64,000 nt of DNA from Amaurobius ferox (lineage: Eukaryota > Arthropoda > Arachnida > Araneae > Amaurobiidae). Each line of letters begins with the position of its first letter. The first letter of the stretch is position 1. Shown here piece after piece: positions 55,901-64,000 of this stretch. Both the position numbers and the translations under genes were made by a program. The notes beneath the pieces were generated by a model. That model had not been told where the DNA came from. It searched no databases and saw nothing but the letters and a program-made list of their open reading frames with translations. The DNA lies in assembly GCA_951213105.1 (NCBI GenBank), contig OX578152.1, positions 97,400,568 to 97,464,567 of the forward strand, given 5' to 3'.

Positions 55901-55945
55901 GAGGTCAGCACATAACTTTCCCTATACATTGTAAAGAACCCTGCT

Positions 55946-56016
55946 GCCCCAACCGAGAATCGAACTCTGGATCTCCGAACTGGCCAGCCGACGCTCTACC
56001 GTTGAGCTACTGGGAC
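55946..56016 (-). pseudogene. tRNA-like sequence 1 of a tandem pair
   Basis: Minus strand from GTCCCAGTAGCTCAACGG to TTGGGGC. Seven acceptor pairs form if G-U is allowed. The D arm is intact (GCTC/GAGC) and so is a T loop with B box GAGTTCGATTC. The anticodon stem (around GGCTGGCCAGTTCGG) does not pair properly, so a working tRNA gene is unlikely. It could be the head of another SINE family. Confidence 0.7.
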
Positions 56017-56328
56017 GAAATTGCAAGCTCTTATCGTCGAAGTGGATTCTACATTCTCCACCTTCTAATGTCAGATTGGCGGACAACTGGCAATCTGACT
56101 GACCACATCCTGCTATTTTTACCCCAGGTTAGCCTCCTGCTACTACTATTTTTACTCAGCTTAGTATCCTGCGTGGTCGTTATTCTCTCAATTTCTGAAA
56201 TCGGTCAGCCATATCCCCAAGTCCACTGAATCGATGCTAGTCGTACAAGGTTAACTTTCAGACATCCGGCATCCTTGCACTAACCTACAGGGTTGATTTG
56301 TTCTGGCGCCATTGTAAAGAACCTTGTT
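56017..56328. other. Spacer of the tRNA-like tandem unit
   Basis: About 310 bp between the two tRNA-like copies. Both copies are followed on the plus strand by AA(A)TT(G/C)CAAGCTCTTATCG and preceded by ATTGTAAAGAACC, so the duplicated unit includes flanks. The 75-codon frame at 56002-56229 is not recognised. Confidence 0.6.
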
Positions 56329-56399
56329 GCCCCAACCGGGAATCGAACCCTGGATCTACGAACTGGCCAGTCGACGTTCTACCGTTGAGCTACTGAGAT
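56329..56399 (-). pseudogene. tRNA-like sequence 2 of a tandem pair
   Basis: Diverged copy of 55946-56016, 383 bp away. The B box is GGGTTCGATTCC; the acceptor is weakened (ATCTCAGTA). Confidence 0.7.
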
Positions 56400-57526
56400 A
56401 AAATTCCAAGCTCTTATCGTCTAAATGGATTCTGCAACATACTCAGATATTACTTTTTTCACAGAGAAATAAGATGCTCAAGATACAATATTTTTGGCTT
56501 AACACTTTTTTGACGACATATAAATCTTTTTTAAAATACCAAATTTCGCCAATTCTAACTTGACATAGAAAAATGGCTATCTTCCACCAAGCAAAATAGA
56601 CGACTAGCAAATCATACTATACATAAAGTGCCAAATGTGCGTATAAATAAATAAAGCCATAACAAAATGTTGTTAGCAATTGAATTAAAATCACGTAAAT
56701 TGGAATTGAGCGCACAGCGTTAATTGGAATTGGAGTTTCAGAGCAATATTTCTCTAGCCATTCTTTTCAGAGTTGTTGAAGAGTTTCAGAAAAAATACCA
56801 TGGTTTTAATATCCCTAACAATTTAACAATTTCAAGGTTAATAAAGTGCTTTCAATAAATTGTATCTGTTGCTGACAAAGCGAGATAATTAAACCAATAA
56901 TTTGTAAAACATTAACATCAATAAATACTAATGAGAGTTGTATAATAATGATAATCTTGTAAAACTAAAGACGAATTTTGAACTTAGAAGGAGAATCACA
57001 ACAAATCATTGGTTTAACTAATAGTTATTTTCTATTTGTATCTAAGAGACATTTGTTGTATTTTAAATGTTGTATATCTTGTGGTTTGTCCTACTTTTAC
57101 TTTTGATTGGAATCTATATTCTCTAATTTTTAAGTTTGGCAACACTGGTTGTTATTTTATTTTACTCTTTATGATTGGCAACACTGTCTTTTCACTTCAT
57201 GTGTGGTAAGAATCTGGTTGTCGTCCATCATGCAAGTGTAAGGTTGCTCTTTCTTTGTTTGTAGTACTTTGGAGGCGTATAGTATAGCCTTTTATTCAAA
57301 GTAACAATGCCATACAATGAAAAGTACTATTTAGAAGGTAATATTTTGTATACATCTCCTGAAAATTTTGCAATTTCATTACCTTCTATCCATTCTTATT
57401 ATATTCTCTTTTATTAATTAGTTTTAATTCATATATATTGTTTTATGGTTTTATTTTGCTTACATACATTCTTTTGTATTTTATCTAGTAATCAAATGCA
57501 TGCAATTTTAATGCACAGTCTTTTAC

Positions 57527-57529
<3 letters not shown>
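56400..57529. other. No recognised feature
   Basis: AT-rich sequence with nothing supported. Confidence 0.4.

Positions 57530-57567
<38 letters not shown>
57530..57567. repeat. TA microsatellite
   Basis: About 19 TA units, left of U module copy 2. Confidence 0.97.
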
Positions 57568-57570
<3 letters not shown>

Positions 57571-58046
57571 CTACAAAAAACTTGGACATGATTAGATTTT
57601 TGTAGAGGTTAACAATTCATGATTTAGGCTTAGAGCCTCGTCCACGTGTAAGGCGTTTGTGCTTGATTTCGTTTGTTATACTTATTTCGATTCCATACCT
57701 TTGTATTATATTTTTCATTGACTTGTTGATTCGATATTAATTTTTTTATTTTTTCCATATGCTTGAGGATTAATTGATTTTTACATTTGTTTTGTACGCC
57801 AGTTAGATAGTTGAATTTAGTTTAAGTTTTTCTTTTTTTGTTTCCATACCTTTTAATTTGGTTGATTTTCTGTAACTTGATAGCTAGTGTTTTGTATTTT
57901 TAATCCATTTGATTGATGATTTGCTGTATTATATTTTATTCTGTGGGTGTTTTTAAAAAGTTAGGTTTATCGTGTTACATCTTCTTACTTTTCGTTCATT
58001 GGATTTTCAAACTTCTATTATTATATATATATATATATATATATTA
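57568..58046 (+). repeat. U module copy 2 with TA end
   Basis: AAACTTGGACATG, AATTCATGATTTAGGCTTAG, GTCCACGTGTAAGGCG, TGATTGATGATTTGCTG, CATTGGATTTTCAAACTTC and then TA repeat 58023-58046. No RT follows. Confidence 0.7.
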
Positions 58047-58080
58047 TTTTCTCTTTATTATTTTTTCATTTTTTTGTGTG

Positions 58081-58328
58081 TAGTCCAAGTTTTTAGATTT
58101 TATAGATATAATCTTAATATAATGGGGTTTCTTAACTTATATATGGAACAGGAAAAAGGGGTATTTTATACCAATTTAGTACCTGTTTTATTTATAATGT
58201 TTACTTATCATGTTCTTTTAAAATATTCAACAGCTTGTCGTATAGTCTTTTTGTTGTCACATTTACATTTAAGTCCATTTTTCTTTCACTTTTGCTATAT
58301 AGAACATTTTCTATTAATTATTAATCTC

Positions 58329-58340
<12 letters not shown>
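58081..58340 (+). repeat. X repeat, forward copy
   Basis: TAACTTATATATGGAACAGG, GGGGTATTTTATACCAATTT, CTTATCATGTTCTTTTAAAA, CTTGTCGTATAGTC and GAACATTTTCTATTAATTAT are present inverted at 63330-63545. The 146-codon open frame at 57972-58412 is repeat translation. Confidence 0.8.

Positions 58341-58400
<60 letters not shown>
58331..58400. repeat. TA microsatellite
   Basis: About 35 TA units, right of the X copy. Confidence 0.97.
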
Positions 58401-58403
<3 letters not shown>

Positions 58404-58451
58404 TATTTATAGAAATGTACTATTGCTCAATCTGAAACAGGCATTTGTTTG

Positions 58452-58505
58452 GATTAATTAGAATTAAATACTCAGACCTGAAGAGGAATTTAATTCTGAC
58501 TAATC
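58452..58505. repeat. Stem-loop, 17-bp stem
   Basis: GATTAATTAGAATTAAA (58452-58468) and TTTAATTCTGACTAATC (58489-58505) pair with two imperfect positions around a 20-base loop containing CAGACCTGAAGAGGAA. Confidence 0.7.
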
Positions 58506-59229
58506 ATTGAATTTGGTTGGACTGGTGCTGCCCTTTTCTCTTATTGGCATTATGGCTCTGATTTTGTTTCTATGGTGATATTAATATTACTTGAATTTTT
58601 ATTATTACATTTTTCTAATATATATATAACTATTTTAACTATCTTACAACAATTGGATTATGTAAAACGAAGGGGATTTTTCCCGAGGGCCATATCGCAA
58701 ATAAAAAAAATAAATAAATAAAAAAGCAGGTTCTATTCTTTGAGGATCTGCTGAATCTTAACAGATTAAAATGTTCCACTGAAATAAGCTGTGCACCAAT
58801 TTTAAGAATTTTAGGAATGTAAGAAAGTGTTTTAGAAATGCCGTTAAAGAAGTTGAAACAGGCATCAGATACTCTGTTGAAACAGACATGGACATTCGTC
58901 AGATAGACAACCATCGGTCATCACAAATTCCATAAAAGATTTGAAAAAAAAAAAAAATCTATTTCAATTTCTCGATACTATGTATCATTTTGAAATCGGA
59001 TGCGCGCGATTTCTTGATCACCCAGCGTATTAGACAGCAGTTTGAGCGAATTTTTATATCTTCATAACTTCTCTTTCGTAAGATATAAAAAAAATGATCC
59101 CAAGTCTATTAAATTAAGATTTACTTATAGAACTATTTCACCTTTGACCCCCCACCCCACACAGACACTTATCTTCGAGAGTCTATGCAAAATAATTTCA
59201 ATTTTACAGTATAAATTCGAAGCATCTTT
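58506..59229. other. No recognised gene
   Basis: AT-rich sequence with an A tract at 58944-58957. A 91-codon minus frame (58639-58914) is unrecognised. Confidence 0.4.
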
Positions 59230-59600
59230 CTTCTAATGACTCACACATTGGTAAACGAACCGTGCACCCCATTTCACGGGAATAAATCATGGAGCGAGCG
59301 AGATTTTGATAAGGGACGATCGAGAAGTCCCGAAAGGGAGTGAGTTATCACGGGGTGTTTTGAAATTCGCTCCGCAGACGACAGATGGATGCAAGTATGC
59401 GTTCAACAGTTTCTGTGGTTATCGGGAGCATAATCGGTGCTGTAAGGAGTGTGGCTCATGTATCAGTCGTAAAACGGAAAACGACGGTTTAGCTGAATTC
59501 CCCCGCATATAACGAATCGGAAAGGGAGGTCAATTGTGTTCGTTAAAGCGTTGGTATCGTTGAGCGCAGCAATTAATGCTTGATCATGGTAGATAGGGCT
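59230..59600. other. Less AT-rich unique island
   Basis: A 68-codon plus-strand frame (59306-59512) includes a Cys-rich stretch CGYREHNRCCKECGSC. I do not recognise it, it has no signal peptide and no splice or promoter support. The CAGACGACAGATGGATGC and CGGGAGCATAATCGG neighbourhood is not shared with other parts of the window. Confidence 0.3.
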
Positions 59601-59738
59601 TTATTTGCTTGCGAATGAGATCGCAAGCCTTGTTTTCTCAATATATGAGAGAGTACACAGTTTTTCCTCATAAATCCTCATGCATATCTTTAACTTTCTA
59701 TTGAAGAGCTGCAGAAATGGGATCTACTAATAAGTAAA
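59601..59738. other. No recognised feature
   Basis: Short AT-rich spacer. Confidence 0.4.
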
Positions 59739-59805
59739 AAAATGTACGTTTCTGAAGAAACATATAGAACATATTTCTACCTATTTCTTCAGAAACATAC
59801 ATTTT
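59739..59805. repeat. Stem-loop, about 22-bp stem
   Basis: AAAATGTACGTTTCTGAAGA (59739 on) pairs with TCTTCAGAAACATACATTTT (to 59805), loop of about 23 bases. The right strand is the start of U module copy 3. Confidence 0.75.
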
Positions 59806-60120
59806 TTGTGATTGCTTCAACAAAATACTTGGACACGAGGAAGAGTTTTGGAGAAGTGAACAAATCCATGATTTAGACTTAGCCCTTGTCCACGTGTATA
59901 GCATTAATGCTTGGATTTCATTTGTTTTTCTTTTATCGTTTCCATACTATTGCTTTTTGATTTCTTTAACTTGATGATTCGAAAAAAAAAAATTTTTTTC
60001 CCATTTGATTGAAGATTTGCAGATTTATACTTTTATTTTGTAAGCTTGTTAGAAAGTTAGGCTTTTCGAGTTACAGCTTCTCACTTTTCTTTCATTGAAC
60101 TTTCAAACTATTATTATCAT
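59781..60120 (+). repeat. U module copy 3
   Basis: ATACTTGGACACGAGGAAGA, CCATGATTTAGACTTAG, TTGTCCACGTGTATAGC, TTGAAGATTTGCAG and CATTGAACTTTCAAACTATT. It ends without a long TA repeat or RT. Confidence 0.7.
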
Positions 60121-60302
60121 TGATATCATTTTATTTATTAGCTGCATTTGCGCAATAAATTAAATGTATTTTCATTGTCATTCCTATTTACTCATTTTTT
60201 TACATTTGCATTTTTGCAAAGTATCCTTAATTTTTTTAGTATGCTACGGTAATTAAAAATTTATATATATATATATATGTCATGTGTGTGTGTGTGTGTG
60301 TT

Positions 60303-61457
<1,155 letters not shown>

Positions 61458-61565
61458 CATTCTCTCCTTAGTATCTTATTTCAGACGAACATCTACATTC
61501 TCTTGAATTTGTTTTGCCTTGTTTTTACATCAAATTATACCTTTACCTCTATGTTTTCTATTATT
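61458..61565. other. Short spacer
   Basis: Possible remnant of the RT 3' region; nothing definable. Confidence 0.4.
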
Positions 61566-62545
61566 ACTTTCCTTATATACATAATGTATAAGGAAACTAT
61601 TGTAACGGGGTCGAAAATTCGAATTTGAGTTTTCGACCGGGAGAGCACGTTTCAAGCATCCCTGATCACGAATCGAACATTTTTTAGGTGTTGTCTGTGT
61701 GTGTGTGTGTGTGTGTGTGTGAAAGTATGTGTGTGTGTCAGTGAGACTGTGGAGACGATAACTGACGAACGAATGAACCGATTCGAACGAAATTTGGTAC
61801 AAAAATCACAATCCGTAAACACCAGAAATCTGTTGTTTTTATACGCAATCGAATGTTCAAACCCCCCCCCCCCCCTAAATTTTCGAGTGAAATTTTGAAA
61901 AAATCGTCAAAAAATCAAAACCGCTAATAAAGTTACGCAAATAGACATTTCTTATGTAATTTTTCATTAGAAAACGATTGACATGAATTTTAGAGCGCTA
62001 ACATGAACCGTTCTCAAGATATTGCACATTTAAAAAAATATATCAAAAAGTCATATAAAATAAAATAAAAAAATTTCCTATTGAGAAACATGTTCCCTTT
62101 TCATATGTAATACCATGCGATAAATTAGGTGACATCATTCGCGTGGATCTAGCTCGTTCCATTCATGAAAAAGATACTTTGAGTAATACTTTTGTATTTG
62201 AACGCCAATAGTCATTTATCTGCTGTAAGAATAACTTATTTCTTCGTCCATAACGCTTGGCGAGATTTTGGCGACGAATTTAGTGGAATGTCGCCAACTT
62301 GGCGACTTTTTTAAATATTGCTAAATTAACAAAAAACTCGCCAAATGGATAAAAATGACGCTAAATCAATGACGACTCATTGATGATAACGACATGGAAA
62401 ATGACGACTCATTGACGAAAATTCAATATCTTGGAAGGAATATAAATAACTACTATAAAAATAATCTATTTTTTTTTACAGTAAAAGTAGTAAATTCATT
62501 GCATTATATAGGGAAAGTCATCTGCTGCCCACATCAAATTTTTTT
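61566..62545 (+). mobile_element. HT element copy 8
   Basis: Start ACTTTCCTTATATACATAAT with TGTATAAGGAAACTATTG. GT repeats lie at 61693-61722 and around 61727-61738. GGAGACGATAACTGACGAAC, a C run of 14 (61862-61875), the GTCGCCAACTTGGCGAC block and the end ATTATATAGGGAAAGTC, then CCCACATCAAATTTTTTT, follow. It carries a small local duplication of AAATGACGACTCATTGA near 62385-62413. Confidence 0.9.
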
Positions 62546-62767
62546 ACTTGCCCTTAACTTTTGCGGCTTTTACTGCAGAATATCGCATTTTACTGCCTTT
62601 GCGCAATGCTGTTATTTGTTACTCACAATTGGCAACGGTAGATCTCTACTTTTATCTATAGCGAATGGCAACATTGGTCTTGTCATTTAAGACTCGACTT
62701 GGAAGTGCATTTGAAAAGTATTTTCAGGTATTTTTGTTTCCTATCTAATTTTTTAATCTTTATGCTT
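62546..62767. other. No recognised feature
   Basis: Short unassigned stretch. Confidence 0.4.
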
Positions 62768-63198
62768 GTAGTCCAAATAACATGAGTTTATAGATAAAAT
62801 CTATCTCGTGCTTCCGAAACAATCATTTTTTGTGTTCATTTCGATTAAAAATTTGGACTTGAAAAAGAATTTTTTCGAAATGAATAATTCTTAAGCCTTA
62901 TGCTTCTCCACGTGTTAAGCTTTAATGCTTGGTATTTTTTGCATTCCTATTTTCGATTCCACACCTTTGATTTTTGTTGATTATCTTTAGGTTGATGACT
63001 AGCAATATGCTTTTAATTTTCCTCACGATGGTTGTATTTATGTTTAATGCTTCTTTGCAATTTGTCGGCAGTTAGTGTATTAATACACTAACTTATGAGT
63101 TACAACATCTATACTGTCATTGGATTTTCATTTTATTTTTTATTATATATATATACAAAAGCTTCTCACTTTCCTTTCATTGGACTTTCAACTATTAT
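62768..63198 (+). repeat. U module copy 5
   Basis: TAGTCCAAATAACATGAG, AAATTTGGACTTGAAAAAG, CTCCACGTGTTAAGC, TTGATTATCTTTAGGTTGA and CATTGGACTTTCAACTATT, then CA and TA repeats. No RT follows. Confidence 0.7.
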
Positions 63199-63310
<112 letters not shown>

Positions 63311-63329
63311 CATTTTTATTTTACTTGTA

Positions 63330-63545
63330 TTGTACCTGAAATTGATCATTAATAGAAAATGTTCTGTATAGCAAAAGTGAAAAGAAGATAGACTTAAATG
63401 TAAATGTGACATCAAAAAGACTATACGACAGGCCTTTAAATATTTTAAAAAAACATGATAAGTAAACATTATAAATAAAACAAGTACTAAATTGTTATAA
63501 AATACCCCTTTTTCCCTGTTCCATACATAAGTTAAGGAATTGAAT
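63330..63545 (-). repeat. X repeat, inverted copy
   Basis: Reverse complement of 58107-58340 (for example GACTATACGAC, CATGATAAGTAAACATTATA, CTGTTCCATACATAAGTTA). Both copies abut a long TA repeat at the same end. Confidence 0.8.
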
Positions 63546-64000
63546 TTTTTTTTACTTGCATTAAGATGAAAATATTTTTATATAAATCATATATGTAAGG
63601 CAGGTACTTAGTTACTAATCCCCTTGTTCCCTGCATAAACATACATGGTGTAAATGTAAGAGATATGTTTAAGATGAAAAATTGCAAAACAGAAACATTG
63701 TTTTGCACTATGAGCTAGGCCTTTTCCATCTCAGTTCATATTTTTTTTTTTTAAATTGAATAAATTGAATGAAGGGAAAAGCATTTCTCTGTTGACTTCA
63801 TTCTTTACTGTCTGTGTACATGCTATGCGCAAACCACGCGTTTTTCCATACTAAATTGAGAATTCTGTACAACCTTGCGATTGAAGAGTTTCTTCTGTCT
63901 TGCTTCATTTTCATGATATGAACTCTACCTTCTTCACCTCGCAACTAGAGGCGTTGCAAACTTTCTCAGTCGATAGCCCATAGTCGTTTTTCTATTAAAA
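63546..64000. other. No recognised feature
   Basis: AT-rich sequence to the window end. GTACTTAGTTACTAATCCCC near 63604 may be a diverged second copy of the X segment at 63485. Otherwise nothing supported. Confidence 0.4.

Noticed and set aside
57972..58412. 146-codon hydrophobic open frame, possible membrane protein
   Set aside because: It covers U/X repeat DNA and two TA microsatellites; hydrophobicity comes from T-rich sequence.
59306..59512. Small Cys-rich secreted peptide or toxin
   Set aside because: No signal peptide, irregular Cys spacing, no splice or expression support; kept only as an island note.

Overview
This window looks like AT-rich, gene-poor, repeat-rich animal nuclear DNA, most probably from an arthropod. 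An arachnid or spider is my best guess. That rests on general resemblance: 5S-rRNA-like sequence of metazoan type, mariner HTH fragments, Penelope-like reverse transcriptases, hAT and TTAA-target elements. No diagnostic host gene is present. I see no rRNA operon, no convincing functional tRNA gene, no CRISPR and no prokaryotic gene organisation. I recognise no intact host protein-coding gene. Nearly every open reading frame above 60 codons is chance, or lies inside a mobile element or simple repeat.

The content is a layered set of mobile elements. Names are mine. S1 is a SINE with either a tRNA-like head or a 5S-rRNA head (five head-bearing copies, two fragments). S2 is a second, tRNA-headed SINE. 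HT is a Helentron-like non-autonomous family of about 0.9-1.3 kb (eight copies). P1, P2 and P3 are three palindromic families flanked by TTAA. M1 is a foldback element made from the 5' end of a mariner. There are also one internally deleted hAT transposon, one hAT MITE, a Penelope-like reverse transcriptase with a single stop, a second decayed copy of it, and a separate Penelope RT fossil. Older dispersed or tandem repeats are called Z, K, U, X, W and V.

Layout. 0-5.4 kb: half a P1 element, two S1 SINEs in tandem sharing one target site, an inverted HT, a Z fragment, and an HT with an S1 inside it. 5.4-7.4 kb: mostly unique DNA. 7.4-10.4 kb: complete P1, Penelope RT fossil, M1, partial P3. 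10.4-17.9 kb: K fragment, two HTs, a poly-G cluster, a Z array, a P2 carrying nested P3, mariner-core and SINE fragments, then M1 copy 2. 17.9-21.8 kb: mostly unique DNA with a transposase tail. 21.5-23.7 kb: P2 with HT nested inside. 24-27.7 kb: minisatellites. 28-31.2 kb: the Penelope-like RT element. 31.6-33.9 kb: P3, HT, S1. 35.4-37.5 kb: K tandem array interrupted by S2 and hAT. 37.5-48 kb: largely unique DNA plus a Z array, SINE fragment, old HT and P3. 48.3 kb: 5S-headed S1. 49.7-52.9 kb: a degenerate A/T satellite. 54.5-56.4 kb: hAT MITE and a tRNA-like tandem pair. 57.5-63.6 kb: repeated U modules, TA microsatellites, RT fragment and HT.

The most interesting signals are the exchange of pol III head between S1 subfamilies (tRNA-like head with a B box versus 5S head with a tRNA relic that has lost the B box), the mariner-derived foldback whose palindromic core recurs inside an unrelated TTAA family, and the HT family, whose ends can be placed by comparing a filled with an empty site. 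All comparisons are by eye within this window. No alignment or database search was run.
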